DNA from: Harmothoe impar
Taxonomy: Eukaryota > Annelida > Polychaeta > Phyllodocida > Polynoidae
Length of the DNA stretch: 64,000 bases
Direction of reading: 5' to 3'
Assembly: GCA_947462335.1 (NCBI GenBank)
Contig: OX381705.1
Span: forward strand, 35,425,570 to 35,489,569
A program made the translations under genes and the position numbers. Below the pieces are notes generated by a model, which made no database searches, was not told where the DNA came from, and was given only the letters and a program-made list of their open reading frames with translations. How positions within the stretch are numbered: the stretch's first letter is position 1; the number at the start of each line of letters is the position of its first letter. Below are positions 12,780-24,933 of the stretch, one piece after another.

Positions 12780-13755
12780 GCACACATGTGAAAAGGCTTT
12801 CAAATGCGGACCTTCTCTACACCCACACACATACATATATACACACTAGTTGTAGTAATTATGCTTGTACAAATTCTCAAAACCTCCACAGCTAGGTTTG
12901 TGTGTAGTATTCAGCGGATATTAATGATATGTTTTACCTGCGCCCTTTCTGGTGATTGGACTGATATAATACGGGGAAATTAAATTATATTCTTACACCC
13001 CCCGATATCTCCTTATATCGATGCTGTATCCCCAGGATGTGAAAACGTATCTGCCATGGACATACAATAATCATGTTAATGTGTTAATTCCAGCCATAAT
13101 CACATAATCCTTCAGAACCAATGCTGGATTTAGTCATTGATTCCACGAACCCAGCTGTGCTTGTTTATTCTGCTGCTGCAAAATCCTAAGGTACCTGAAT
13201 GCCTCTCCTCCCCACATTGTGGCTATGATGAGGCTGTAACGTCGATAGAAATAACTACATTAAACGCCTGGTAGCAAAACAAGAAGGCTCAAGCTAGCTG
13301 ATACTCATCCTAGAGTCAGGCATTTCCTGACTGTAGAAAGAAAGTCAGGCTGACTCTGGTATGAAGACTTGTCTTACCTGACTGTCATTCAAGGATCGGG
13401 CTGACTCTCATAAGGGAGTAACTTTACATGACTATTAAAGGAGGATCAACTTAACTTTTGTGTAATGGAAGTGAACGTCCAGAAGAATCTCTCACCAGAG
13501 TCAGGCAGTGCCAGCTGACGCTCACTTTTCTCTCTGTGCAGTGTAGTATGTGTGAGTGTCGGTGCGGCTGGGCACCCCACAAGCACTACTAACTTTAGTA
13601 ACTAAAGTAAATGAGTTGGTACCATCGATCATGACAGATATAGAGTCCGTGAATCCAATGCATCTACCACTAGTATCGTTAAACTACCAATCAATAAGTG
13701 ATGCAAATACAGTGGACTGTGCGAGTGGATGGACTCTGATTGCACATCAGGGCAC
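12780..13755. other. Non-coding DNA with weak internal repeats
   Basis: Between 13315 and 13530 short motifs such as GTCAGGCTGACTCT recur at irregular spacing (13318, 13345, 13400, 13500), suggesting a decayed minisatellite. No gene. Confidence 0.4.
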
Positions 13756-13758
13756 GAC

Positions 13759-14251
13759 GCACCTAGCTCACGTGACTGTACGGACAAACATTTACAGTGT
13801 GTCTTAAGTCAGTCTTACAGATGTCTTACAACCAAAAAGTCTAAAAAAATAATACAGAATATAGTTGGCACCTTGATGCTATCTTTTTTTCTTTTTTCCA
13901 TCTAAGTTAAGCCTAAGATTAAGACTTGAATACCTTGCCGTACCTCCAAGGTTGAAGTGGCGATGATAGGGGATGCTATCACCACGATAAAAGTATGTTG
14001 TTAACATCTTATGGGGCTCTGCCCCAAAACCCCCGTTTTTTTCTTTCTATTTTTTCTTTGTCCATCTAATTTCAGACTAAGATTACAACTTGAGCAAGAT
14101 TGTTGTGCCTTCATGCAGTTTCACAAACAACAACTGTAGTATCCACAAATGTCTTAATGTGTGTATTTGTAAGACTCAGACCAAGACATCTGTAAGACTC
14201 GCCCAAGACACACTGTAAACGTTTGTCCGTGCACTCACGTGAGCTAGGTGC
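13759..14251. mobile_element. 493-bp MITE with ~70-bp terminal inverted repeats
   Basis: The left end is GCACCTAGCTCACGTGACTG, and the right end in reverse reads the same with a C/G change. The match continues through ACGGACAAAC.TTTACAGTG and on to CAGATGTCTTA. The interior has a duplicated T-rich block followed by CATCTAA and a short GC-rich hairpin (GGGGCTCTGCCCC, near 14010). There is no coding capacity. Superfamily not determined. Confidence 0.85.
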
Positions 14252-14354
14252 CATCTGCCATATCAGGTAAGACATGACAGGTAGCACACTTATACGATGC
14301 TACATAATACCTGTTATAATAGGGCCTAGGTCTCATGGCCACATACATGGTCAC

Positions 14355-14452
14355 ATGTCCACTGGAGAACTTCGGCCGATTAAGCCTATACCTTTCCTAA
14401 TAACTTAGCACCGATTAGAGCCAGTGGATGGTGGCAATACCTCTACGAGTGC
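14355..14452. mobile_element. Second copy of the 2.4-kb MITE-like element, opposite orientation
   Basis: GTCCACTGGAGAACTTCGGC at the left and CCAGTGGATGGTGG at the right form imperfect inverted ends. The interior shares CGGCCGATTA and CCGATTAGAGC with the copy at 2398-2483 when reversed. Confidence 0.45.
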
Positions 14453-14459
14453 CCAGTGT

Positions 14460-15090
14460 ACATTCAATATATCATAGCGGAACCTTCACAACGGACATGC
14501 TTAAATAGGGACGGAGGTGTCAGTGGCAATTTATGATAACCATTAAATGTCGTACCCCACTATATGATTTTCTGCCAGAAACTAGAGCTTTATGAATAGA
14601 GTGTCAATTGTGAAGTATGAAATCTAATCAGCTTTTTTAACATTTGACAGCAGTTCGCGTCATTCATATATGAGCTAGCAGGCCGTGAGTAGATTAAAAT
14701 CCTGTGAACTTAAAGCAGAACCCTGGTGGGGGCGTAGTTCTAGATGGAGGTCTGAATCTGCCTCATAGCCTTTCTTTGTGTCTATGTAGGGTGCTTTACG
14801 CCCACCCAGTATTAGGGGAATGCTCCGTTACCTTGCAGTCTGTACCTGTGTATGTGTGATGAATGAGCAGCTCTCACGCTACTACGGCCCAAGCGCCACC
14901 TGCTCAGCTAGCCCCCCCCCCCCCGGGCTAGCCCCTCACTATTGCTCGAGGTATGGTAAACTCTGTCACTAAGGGAGTGGTCATCTTTTAACGACCGTGG
15001 GGGGGGGGGGGGGGGAGGGGGGGGGGGGTTGGATACACCCGCGGGTGCACCAAGCAACAGGGGTCCACTTTTTTCCCTCTCGCCCTTCCC
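14460..15090. other. Non-coding DNA with long G and C runs
   Basis: C-run at about 14911-14924 and G-runs at 15000-15028 (about 28 bases with a single A). The repeat-driven open frames here are artefacts. No exon. Confidence 0.5.
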
Positions 15091-15093
15091 CTC

Positions 15094-15410
15094 CATTGGC
15101 GGATCCAGGGGGGGGGGGCGACGGGCCTTGCCCCCCCCCCCCCCAACAAAAAAAGAGAGAAAAGAAAGGAGAAGAAAAGAGGGCAAGAGATAAAGAGATT
15201 GTGGAGTATTATTCATAGGGCCTGACTGAGGGCCTCTGATCTGGATGGGGTAGAGGGGGCCGAGTCCTAAAATATTGTGTCCTAAGATGCATGAGAATGC
15301 ACCATTTTAAGTCTAGATCAACAACGCTTTGCTCGCAGGAAACACATAGTGACGGCCGGGTTGATCAGGTTTGGGCCCCCCCCCTCTGGACAATCCTGGA
15401 TCCGCCACTG
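15094..15410. mobile_element. 317-bp non-autonomous hAT-like element
   Basis: The termini are CATTGGCGGATCCAGG and, in reverse, CAGTGGCGGATCCAGG. This 'CAGTGGCGGATCCAGG' end is very common in animal hAT-type elements (established knowledge, from memory). Poly-C blocks follow both ends. CCCTC adjoins both termini and may be what is left of the target-site duplication, but a full 8-bp copy is not visible. Confidence 0.7.
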
Positions 15411-15746
15411 CCCTCTGGTGTGTTCAAATCAATTGAGGCGGAGCTCTTTTAGCTAGAGTTTTAGCTGGCTTTTTCGATAAAAAGGGGTGACATTTGTTAG
15501 CCCCCCCCCTCTCAAGATGGGTCCAAATCGTTGTGTTCCCCCTCTCAAAGGGTCCAAATAATTTTAATCCATCCCCAAAACTTCCACTGCTAAAAAAAGA
15601 CCACTCATTCCACAAACCTGTATTTATAATTGTTTAACCCTAGTTTCACTGGGTTCCCATGAAAAAATGATGTGTCCGAAAAAAAAGGATGGTTTACTAA
15701 TTATATCCAGTAAGTCAGCTTGTGATTGATATTCTCAGTTAACCTT

Positions 15747-15940
15747 CACTCTAAGAACAGCGTGTTACGTTTACACACTTATCAACATGCTTTTCCGCAG
15801 CCACTTTTAACACACATTTTGGTGTAACACACTATGCACTAAACACTCTTTGCCAAAAGTGTGTTGATCTCAAAAGTGTGTTGCAAATTTGTGTGTATAA
15901 CTCCTTATGCATGTTCCCGCAACACACTGTTCTTAGAGTG
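15747..15940. mobile_element. 194-bp palindromic MITE, copy A
   Basis: The ends CACTCTAAGAACAG and CTGTTCTTAGAGTG are perfect inverted repeats. The interior is rich in AACACAC/GTGTGTT, so much of the element can fold back. A second full-length copy is at 57156-57349, roughly 90% identical by eye. Confidence 0.92.
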
Positions 15941-15944
15941 TATG

Positions 15945-17880
15945 GCCTGAATGGCGGAACATAGACGCCAATCGATTTCCAAGCAAGTTGATGAATTATT
16001 CCTTTTTGAATTGGACAAAGGGGAAATTACAGGAGCAGGACCCTGGGGGGTAGGACATTAAGTTTGCAGGTGACAGGATGGGTGGGGCTCGATGGTGTAC
16101 AAACACAGGGCCGATACCAGGGTTGGCCCGAGTACACCAGATGGATCGTCAATAGTTCAGAACCGGGTTACTATGTTTAGCGCACAGCAGGTATTAATCC
16201 CCTTCCGTCGCCGCCCCTCGCCGTGTGATGGCACTGCTCCCCGTGGTCCGGGTGCATGCTGAGCCCCTCATACGTACACACAGCACGTACAGTGTTGCCA
16301 AAATGACATTGGCACATCGGCTTTTGCCGATGTAGAATCGTAATAGCCGATGTAAGCCATTTAGACATCAGCCACAATGGCCGGCCATGACTGTAGTTTC
16401 CCAACAGTGAAAGAATTTTTCAGATAGTCCTATTAGAAGTGAAGTTATGGCTATGTAACTATCATCCAACAAGGTGAATCATAACTTTGTTTGCTGAATC
16501 AAACTGCCAAATTATAGGTATTCATATTTACCGGTATAAAGTTATATTGTCTATGGAGTGAATGTATTTGTGTGAATGTTACTAATTAACAGGCTATGTG
16601 CATGTAATATTTGCATCAGGATTTACACGGATAAATGCGTCTATTTTATGTACTTAAAGGGCATAAGTACGGTAATATGTCTAACGTGAACATTGTTTGA
16701 TATGTAGCTTGGTGCTATTTCCATGAGTTGTGTGAAACAATAATTAGATTACCAATAATTGAAATAATAAGTATTGCATTTCATCATCATCTTTCATCCC
16801 CCCCCCCCCCCGCAATATCATCTAAGAATTATTCAATTCTTGTGTTATACCAAAGCTAAAAGAAGGTATTTATGTATCATAGTATTTGTCAAATAACTCT
16901 AGGACGTATAATATCTTCTTCTGTCTATAAAAGTAATAAGAAGTCGCTTTATATTTAAATAATATTTGGGTTTATGATTTGATAACGAAACAATAATTAT
17001 GGTTTTAAAAAGGGGGGCGGGCACCCCTTGTATTCTTAACATGTTTATATAGAATGGACATACAGAACTTCTATTTTTGCATTAATATAATCGACCCATA
17101 GTCATAGGCACATCCTCAATGCTATATTTGTAAGATTTGCATCGTGACTAGGACAGCCTTTCTCTTGTCACATTGTAGTGATGTAAACTAACCCTATGTA
17201 CTGGATACTTACTAGTTACCAATGTTTCGACTAAATGATCATAAATAGGGTGTTTCCATAGGTAACTATGCCTTTTCTTCACAGAGTAGCTTCCTTAGAT
17301 ACATATCATACTATGTCTAGCTGAAGGTGTTCCTAATATGAATGAAACCCTATCATTTTGAGATAATTAGGTACCATAGTGAGCAGTTCATGAGTAACCC
17401 AATGGTATATGAATGGTCCGGGTGCATGCTGCACAGGGTGGATGCACCCGGTCAGGGGATGCAGGGGTGGTCAGACCGAGGAATGCCCCCCATGGTGAGG
17501 ATTATCGGCGCCGAGAAAGAACAACAAATAGTCGTTTTGCTATATATAGCAATGCCTACTAAGGAGCCGGTCCAAACCTATTGGAGCTCCACTACATGGG
17601 ATGCAAAGTGTCAGGATCCTGCTACCCGCAGTCCCCCGGCACGTTCCATCAGCAGAAGCTCGTTGGGCGTGTAGCCTTTGGCTGGCAATGGGCCACAGCA
17701 CGATATGAGCCCATATCATCCACGCTTTGGCCTGCAAACAGTGCGGTGGCACAGTGGCGGCCGCAGAACGGCAACAATGTAGCAGGCATCATGCATTTTG
17801 CATGGGACCAAGATAAGCGGGTGGTGACGGGGCAGACATGGTGTTTGTGGTGAGTGCCATCATGAGGCTGATATTACCGC
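15945..17880. other. Non-coding DNA
   Basis: It contains a poly-C run at 16799-16812 and a GGTCCGGGTGCATGCTG 17-mer at about 16238 and again at about 17416. The open frames at 17342-17853 (both strands) overlap one another, resemble no family and lack credible splice borders. Confidence 0.4.
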
Positions 17881-17884
17881 TAGG

Positions 17885-18935
17885 CTGATATTACTGACCA
17901 TCCCATCCCCAGGTCAGTGACACTAGCTCTATAATAGGGTCCAACCCCCAAACCACCCATCCCCAGCTCAGTACCACCAGCCCTATAATAGGGTCCAACC
18001 CCCAAACCACCCATCCCCATTCAGTACCACCAGCCCTATAGTAGGGTCACACCCCCAAACCACCCACCCCCATTCAGTACCACCAGCCCTATAATAGGGT
18101 CACACCCCCAAACCACCCACCCCCATTCAGTACCACCAGCCCTATAGTAGGGTCACACCCCCAAACCACCCATCCCCATTCAGTACCACCAGCCCTATAG
18201 TAGGGTCACACCCCCAAACCACCCACCCCCATTCAGTACCACCAGCCCTATAGTAGGGTCACACCCCCAAACCACCCATCCCCATTCAGTACCACCAGCC
18301 CTATAGTAGGGTCACACCCCCAAACCACCCACCCCCATTCAGTACCACCAGCCCTATAATAGGGTCCAACCCCCAAACCACCCATCCCCATTCAGTACCA
18401 CCAGCCCTATAATAGGGTCCAACCCCCAAACCACCCATCCCCATTCAGTACCACCAGCCCTATAATAGGGTCCAACCCCCAAACCACCCATCCCCATTCA
18501 GTACCACCAGCCCTATAGTAGGGTCACACCCCCAAACCACCCACCCCCATTCAGTACCACCAGCCCTATAATAGGGTCCAACCCCAAAACCACCCATCCC
18601 CAGCTCAGTACCACCAGCCCTATAATAGGGTCCAACCCCCAAACCACCTATCCCCAGCTCAGTACCACCAGCCCTATAGTAGGGTCCAACCCCCAAACCA
18701 CCCATCCTCAGCTCAGTACCACCAGCCCTATAATAGGGTCCAACCCCCAAACCACCCATCCCCAGCTCAGTACCACCAGCCCTATAATAGGGTCCAACCC
18801 CCAAACCACCCATCCCCATTCAGTACCACCAGCCCTATAGTAGGGTCACACCCCCAAACCACCCACCCCCATTCAGTACCACCAGCCCTATAATAGGGCC
18901 CAACCCCCAAACCACCCACCCCCATTCAGGTGGGT
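17885..18935. repeat. 53/54-bp minisatellite, about 19 copies
   Basis: The unit runs CAGTACCACCAGCCCTATA, then ATAGGGTCCAACCCCC, then AAACCACCCATCCCCATT. Two sub-variants alternate: ATAGTAGGGTCACACCC versus ATAATAGGGTCCAACCC, and CCATTCAG (53 bp) versus CCAGCTCAG (54 bp). The 54-bp block at 18600-18800 keeps a minus-strand frame open, which is an artefact. Each unit contains the near-palindrome CCCTATAATAGGG. Confidence 0.96.
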
Positions 18936-18944
18936 GGTTTGGGG
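18904..18944. repeat. Snap-back hairpin at the end of the minisatellite
   Basis: The array stops with CCCCCAAACCACCCACCC followed within a few bases by its inverse GGGTGGTTTGGGGG. This perfect stem forms exactly at the array boundary. Confidence 0.85.
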
Positions 18945-18949
18945 GTCTC

Positions 18950-19645
18950 ATAAGATCAATACAACTTGATAGTCTTTGACTGGGTTACCTCTTTGACTGG
19001 GAAGCGTCAAAACGGCTGAAATGGGGGCTATATATAGAGGGAAATGCCGGTAGAAAGTTCATTGATATTTTTCACATTATGTATTACTAATTTTATCTTA
19101 GTTTGGCAATTATTATAAGCTGAAATTTCATTTTGACACTTGCCGGTCAAAGATGTCACCCGGTCAACACTGGTCAAATACTATTAACTTATATTGTTCA
19201 GGTGAGATCCCTATACCTAGTCTGCCATAGGCTACTAGCATCGGGAGCATGTTTCACACACACCATCACCATCTTTGACATTTCCTGCATTTGTAACTCC
19301 GTTTCAGTGGTATAATTATATGCCTAGAGGGATTTCCTTTAGTGATATGATGACATAATGGTTCGGGGTGGTTGTTGGATGGACGAGGAAGGAATATTGC
19401 GGGGGGGGGGGGGCATATTGACAACCATAATGAAGTAGGGCGATTATATCAGAATACTAGAATGCATGTGTATTGTAGTTACTTATTTCAATCTACTGGT
19501 CCTGATCCGTTAATTTACCAGATAATGTTGGATAAATTAAATTGTTGCCATGGATCAGACATCCATGAATTATCCTTTATAGATAAAATTATACTCTATA
19601 TTTACACAATGGGCCTGCGTAGACCTTGACATAATGCAGTTAGAC
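18950..19645. other. Non-coding DNA with a G-run
   Basis: Unique AT-rich sequence with a G12 run at about 19399-19412. It is intron of the RPTP-like gene, directly downstream (in gene order) of the juxtamembrane exon. Confidence 0.5.
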
Positions 19646-19649
19646 ATAC

Positions 19650-19714
19650 CTTTTCTTTTTGCTTCTTCTCTTTGCTTCTTTTTTCGTCGTTGCTTTGGAC
19701 TGTTAGCTCGTTTC
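19650..19714 (-). CDS. RPTP-like gene: basic juxtamembrane exon
   Basis: A 65-nt exon on the minus strand with acceptor ATTATATTCCCATTCAG and donor AAAAG/GTATGT. Its 21 full codons give a very basic peptide containing KRANSPKQRRKKKQREEAK, which is a typical stop-transfer and juxtamembrane segment. One base completes the split codon left by the transmembrane exon 205 bp upstream, and one base is passed on, matching the exon at 3097-3209. The sequence itself (basic composition directly after a hydrophobic helix, phase agreement on both sides) supports the assignment. The length is too short for homology alone to be convincing. Confidence 0.8.
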
Positions 19715-19919
19715 CTGAATGGGAATATAATACATTGTGCAATAAGCTCCATGGAACCTTTCAATTCAACCAAATTCTAAGGTTAACTATTCAACTATTT
19801 CAGAGCTAAAAATTACCAAAAGTGACTTGCTTTTCACAGATCACCATCTTTACCTGTGTCTACACATTTTATTGGTATTAGGACCTCATTGTTCAGTGAT
19901 AATAACTAAAAGTTCTCAC

Positions 19920-20034
19920 CTGATGTATTGTAAAGTGGCAACACCAAATACCACGATGGAGAAGATGGCACAGATGAGAGCCCATATCAACCCCTCATTA
20001 CTCTGGGCTTTAACCTCCACTTCCACCAGCACAC
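19920..20034 (-). CDS. RPTP-like gene: transmembrane exon
   Basis: A 115-nt exon on the minus strand. The acceptor is TTATTCTGCAG and the donor CATCAG/GTGAGAAC. It encodes VLVEVEVKAQSNEG and then a hydrophobic helix beginning LIWALICAIFSIVVFG and ending near LQYI, long enough for one membrane pass. The next exon supplies the arginine/lysine-rich cytoplasmic anchor, so the topology is type I (N-terminus outside). It takes one base from the preceding exon (26620-26959), making a glycine codon, and leaves two bases. The intron to the juxtamembrane exon is only 205 bp, short compared with the other introns of this gene. Confidence 0.82.
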
Positions 20035-20200
20035 CTGCAGAATAAGACAACCAGGAGGTGGTAAGACATGGCCAATCAACTCAAGTAAACACATGTAACG
20101 GACAGGACAGGTGGGGAGTATGGTAACTATCGAGCAAAACTCTGTCATCCATGGGTTTTACATGCATAATATAGTTTTGCCCCGAGTGATGCTCCAATGA

Positions 20201-20348
20201 GGGCTTCCATAAAGTATGTACTTCAGAAATTGACCCCCACCCCCCTAAAATTCTTGTACACATTAAAATAAAAGGTTTATGTGGACGCAAAGATTTTCAG
20301 AAAATAGACCCCCCCCCCCTTCGTGCGCACATACTTTATGGAAGGCCC
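20201..20348. mobile_element. 148-bp MITE
   Basis: The left end GGGCTTCCATAAAGTATGTA and the right end (reverse) GGGCCTTCCATAAAGTATGT are inverted copies. The interior has C-runs on both sides and a short AT-rich centre. It lies in the intron between the transmembrane and 26.6-kb exons. Confidence 0.82.
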
Positions 20349-20720
20349 CTAGGTTACATCGGGCCAATGTCGCCAATGATCGTCACCATCACAATTTTTA
20401 TACCAGCAATGGGACATTGTATGAAATGCGTACATTGGTTCAACATACCAAACTCAATGTTGGCAATGGCACACCCTTGGCAAGTACTCATTTGAAATGC
20501 AATGTTGGTCCAAAATTGGAATTGTGATAATGGGCCATTGCAGGGTTGACCGCTGGCACAGAGCTGGCCGATGCATGCAGGTGCTGATATTGACCCCATG
20601 TTGGCCCAGTTTTGGAACATTTAAGGGCCATGATATTATTTTTTGTTGGAACATTTTAGGGCCATGATATTATTTTTGATGTTTTGATATTGGACCAACA
20701 TCAATGATAACATTATTGAT
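20349..20720. repeat. Divergent interspersed repeat with TTGGCAATG/TTGGCCCA motifs
   Basis: The motifs GGGCCAATG, TTGGCAATGG, ATGTTGGTCC and CCATGTTGGCCC recur in both orientations. AACATTTAAGGGCCATGATATTA occurs twice in slightly different form at 20617-20673. It resembles a decayed MITE, but ends cannot be fixed. Confidence 0.4.
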
Positions 20721-20729
20721 TGTGTCATC

Positions 20730-21925
20730 TTCGCCATGGGGATTCAATATTGTCCGAGGATTTTAAAAAGGCAGGCTCCTGCTCTGCCATCCAATTATGT
20801 TACAAATTTGATCCCCAGTGTGCTCTAAATGTTTGAAGGTCAGAAAAAAATCATAGATGGAATTCAACACCTAAAAGTGACATTTCCTTCACAGGTATAG
20901 TGAAGATGCCTCATCTGTCGGCAATGGAGTTAGCTAAGTCCTAAATGATAGTATCACAGTTTGTATGATTTCTAACCCTTTTGGGATTGAGGTTATGAAG
21001 TATAAGAACGACAGACATGGCTTTTTTCTAAATGGATGACAGTCATGTCTTTAGCAGGTTTGCATATGCAAGTTCTTGCATACTTATCGCTCTTTCCAAT
21101 GATTTAGATGGGATCCATTATATATACACACAGAGAGAAGTAAAGGAGTCGCCACGAGTCGTCACAGTTTGTCTCCCACATGACACCTGAAGAGGAGAGT
21201 CAAATGAGTTGGACTCTCCATTCTTGAAGAGTCAACAGCAATTGACCCCTCAAAATAGCAGGAGTCAAAATCAATACTTGAACACAAGAGTGGCCTGCAG
21301 GTAAGGTGGATCCTGTATTTATAGGGTAGAGTGGGGGCAACAGGTGTATATAATTAGTGGGCAGGCAAGGTGGGGCCTGTGAGAGAAGTGAGTAGGTTAT
21401 GTTATTGCCCAAGACAGGTCAATAACAAGACATGTTGTCATGTCCACCACTTCCCCCTGTATGAGAGGGCTATGTTATATTGCCTCACACTACATGCTAC
21501 GGACCATTGGCTACATATTAGATGCCAATATCAGATCTATATGAAGTTGTTAGCAGTGCCACACTTTATGTCTCACGCAGTTAGTGCCCAGCCTTATGTT
21601 TATTTCCCATACCCACAACTATGGTGATTTTAAAAGCTCTATACTGTTGATGTTCATGGAATGTATTGTGTAGTCTGTGATCACATTTGATTCAGGTAAG
21701 TTAACTGGAAAGCTTATCCATTGACATCCCTTAACCACACTATTTAGACATAGTGGACCTATCTATAAAGAATCAAAACTGTGTGGCATGTAACAATTAT
21801 CTAAATTATAGATAGTGGCTCTGTCTTGTGGCTGCCACTGGTACCAAATTAGTGTTGGTTGCCCCATCAGGTGGTGTCATATGCAACTACTATCAGAGTC
21901 AACACATTTTTTATTTGACTCTTCA
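20730..21925. other. Non-coding DNA, nothing recognised
   Basis: Intron sequence of the RPTP-like gene, with no exon-like segment or repeat. Confidence 0.4.
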
Positions 21926-21927
21926 TG

Positions 21928-22050
21928 AGTGACAGACAGACAGAGGCAGACAGAGACAGACAGATAGACAGAGATAGACAGAGACAGAGACAAACAGAAA
22001 GATAGAGACAGACAGACAGACAGACAGAGAGGGAGAGACAGACAGAGATC
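21928..22050. repeat. (GACA/GAGA)n microsatellite
   Basis: About 120 bases composed of GACA with GATA and GAGA interruptions. The minus-strand serine/leucine/cysteine open frames across it are artefacts. Confidence 0.95.
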
Positions 22051-22059
22051 ACTATACTC

Positions 22060-23225
22060 TTTACACGTATATTGGCCCAACCATGGCTTAATGTACCTGT
22101 GTTACCTAGGATATACATGATGTCTCATGAAAAGCACCATGATATGAAATGCAGATGCCTCGTTAGTGTAATTACATTGGGTACTATAGGGACTATAGGA
22201 CAGCTTATCACCAGGTCCGGGGGAGGGGGGTCGAGCCGTATCTCTTCTAGTTCTATTGCAACTGTATGTTGATATCACATTAAAGTTGATACTTGTCAAG
22301 AACACGATTATACAGTCATTTCCTAATCATGGAAAGGTGTGGAAAATTCTAATTGCGTTTTGAAAACCTCGAAGGACAACTGATCCAAAGACAGCTGACC
22401 GATTTTAGAGTCCGTTTAAAATGTATATCAGAAATCCAGTATGTGTGAGATAACAACCGGCCGATTCCACCACCATGAACCCTGGATATCAATGAATGAC
22501 CATAGTGAGGATGACCCATCCCCCTCCCACCGCCATTACGATACATTTGTGGTGCATGTATACGAAAAGGGGAATTTGTCCTAAATCATAGATAATGTTG
22601 ACTCTCTATAGTTGTCATGCCGGGCGTACTAGTCCTCATTGGGGGTACATTGTGTACCATGTACACACAGCTGGCAGACATACAGCTCATCCACCACTGT
22701 GCTAGCATCCCCACTCCATCCTGCAGACGTGAGGGCCATCCGCAGCCTGTCCTGCCGCCATAACCCTACTGCCACCTGGGTGCTACACACTCAACTACTG
22801 CACAGGTCCACACGAGGGCGCCGTCATGCGGGCTCCCAGAACCACCAAGCGGCTACGGAGGGAGGTGTGTGTGGACTGGTGCATTGCTGCAGACAGATTA
22901 CAGTGCATTTGCCATAGAGGAAATGTCCCATGGTCGTGCAAGGACTGCTAGTGCACTGTTTTTATAATCCATCAAATGCAGTCAGAATGATACAGGGCCT
23001 AAGCATCCCGTATTCAAAAGAAAAACATTAAAAAGAAAGCCATGGTACTGGCCAGCGAACCATGTAAAGAGAGTGCACGCGATCACGGTTTTATTCTGAT
23101 ACAATGTATGCAGTTGCATTAAGCAGGCATATCTCATGCAGACATGAAATCAAACGTTTGTGAAGGTAATGGAAAGCCAAAATAACACGATCTAAAATAA
23201 TAGGTTAGTGGGCTTTGTTTCTTTT
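22060..23225. other. Non-coding DNA with one GC-rich patch
   Basis: Positions 22660-22900 are GC-rich and carry an open plus-strand frame and splice-like CAG/GT motifs, but the peptide resembles no family and the borders are weak. Otherwise AT-rich intron. Confidence 0.35.
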
Positions 23226-23231
23226 AGCTTA

Positions 23232-24262
23232 GGGGTGAGCCATTAAGTATGTCACGCTATTTGGGCTATTTGACGCCCCCCCCCCCCAGTCCAATGTCAC
23301 ACTTTGCCACATTTTCCCCAACACCTCCTAGAAATTATGTCATAAATCTGCTGACACCCACCCCTGCATAGGCCTATATTGGATTTTATCGACTGGAACC
23401 CTTTCAGATTACAACTACTCAAAGAAGTGGTAACAAAATCACATGAGTATTTACATGGGTGTGCGGCTGACCCTCCACAGTCCTTTTCCATGGGGAAAAG
23501 TGTCTCTTTGATGAAAGGAATTTTAAGCAAAAGTGACCCATGTGCAAAGTATTTTGGTGAGAACTCCAAAGTCACCTTTGTATTGACAGGTTTTTGTTGA
23601 AATCTCTAAAAAGTGACCCTATTGGTGAAGAGTGACCCTTGGTGAGGGAGATTTTCGTGAAAAGCAGACCCTAGGTGAGGGGGATTTCGCTCAAAATGTA
23701 ACCTTCCCAGCTACACAAGAATGTATACAAAATATACCACTCCTCTGATGTTGGAAGACCTGTGGTAGCCACATACTCTTCCTCTATCCACCCAAGTCGT
23801 TCTTGGTCCATCTTTCAGATTCAGAAAGCACACATGAGATTATGATGCCGCTTAGTGGCAATGCGTATTGAACCAATACTAGCTTTACAAGAATCACTGT
23901 CTGGATGCAGTGAGTGTTCAATTCTGTGATCAAAGATCTTCACTGGTACAGTCTTATTCCTTCATGTGTCCTTCCGCTTGGAGAGTGATGAGATCTTGTG
24001 TTACCTTCTCCGGTGGTTTCATGATGAAGGTTGACCTGTGTGTAGTGTAAGGGACTAGCAGTTATAGGTCTACTATAGGCAACAGCACACTTTTAGCCTG
24101 GAGATATAACTAACTATACAGCATTTATTTATGGTTTAAAAAAACTAAAGGTGTGATGTCACACAATCCGATACACCCCCCCCCCACCCCGTGTCACACC
24201 TTGTCACACCTTAAAAAGACCGCCCCACCTCCTCAGGTGTGACAGACTTAATGGATCACCCC
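23232..24262. mobile_element. ~1.03-kb non-autonomous DNA transposon, Harbinger-like ends
   Basis: The left end GGGGTGAGCCATTAAGTATG, followed by TCACGC, matches the reversed right end GGGGTGATCCATTAAGTCTG, followed by TCACAC. C-runs follow both ends. The flanks are TTA on the left and TTG on the right, which would fit the 3-bp TTA duplication of PIF/Harbinger elements with one change. Many diverged GTGACCC and GTCACACC motifs occur inside. No transposase reading frame. Confidence 0.65.
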
Positions 24263-24269
24263 TTGAACA

Positions 24270-24930
24270 ATATAAGTGGTGTCGACTTATTGATCACCTT
24301 GGCTCAACATTACCAAATTCCCAAAATATCAAATTTGACAGGAAAAAAAACCCGTAGGGTCTGCCTTGATTTTGCCATAGGTCCCATGCTCAAGTTTGAA
24401 TCGTGTATATTTAAAGACCGAAATAGTAGAATACATTTCAGGTAACTACCAATATGTATACTTCGATTCTCATAAAGTTCATTATAAAGAGGGCGGGTTT
24501 TCTATCACTCATGCATGTAAATACATAATATCTGCACGTCCATAGCATTACTATCTGAGTTCTCCCGTCCAGCCTGCCAGTGAAACTGCATGTTACGTTA
24601 ACGCTGATGTAACCTGTGTATACTGTCATAATTTACCACACGAGGGAGGGGGGAGCTCAATAATGTTGACCTCACTTTAGGGGTTGAGAAAAATGTCACA
24701 CCTTTTAAGAAAAGAACTATGAGTTGTAGTATCTCAGGATGTGACTCCTGTATATTTGAGATGTATATTCATAAAAAGGAAAAGGAATGACAAGAATATG
24801 CCCACACTCTAGCTCTGGTATTAATTTGGTGATGCTGCTCCTTACCATACAGGTGTGACAGCATGTAGGCTGAAAGCTCCATTTTAATATCATACCCAAA
24901 CAGGCCTACATGTGTGAAAGCAGGTGCGTA
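24270..24930. other. Non-coding DNA
   Basis: A GAGGGAGGGGGGAGC stretch followed by GAAAAATGTCACACCTTTTA (24640-24710) resembles the end of the element to its left and may be a fragment of a relative. No exon. Confidence 0.35.
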
Positions 24931-24933
24931 GTA

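Noticed and set aside
16238..17432. Shared 17-mer GGTCCGGGTGCATGCTG as a functional site
   Set aside because: Only two copies, with unrelated surroundings; a chance match is possible in a window of this size.
18460..18819. Minus-strand 119-codon frame with YYRAGGTE repeats
   Set aside because: It exists only where the minisatellite has 54-bp units, and neighbouring 53-bp units break it.
21867..22118. Cysteine/leucine/serine-rich minus-strand frame
   Set aside because: Translation of the GACA microsatellite.
22660..22917. GC-rich plus-strand segment with CAG/GT motifs as an exon
   Set aside because: The peptide resembles no family, the borders are weak, and it is open in competing frames.
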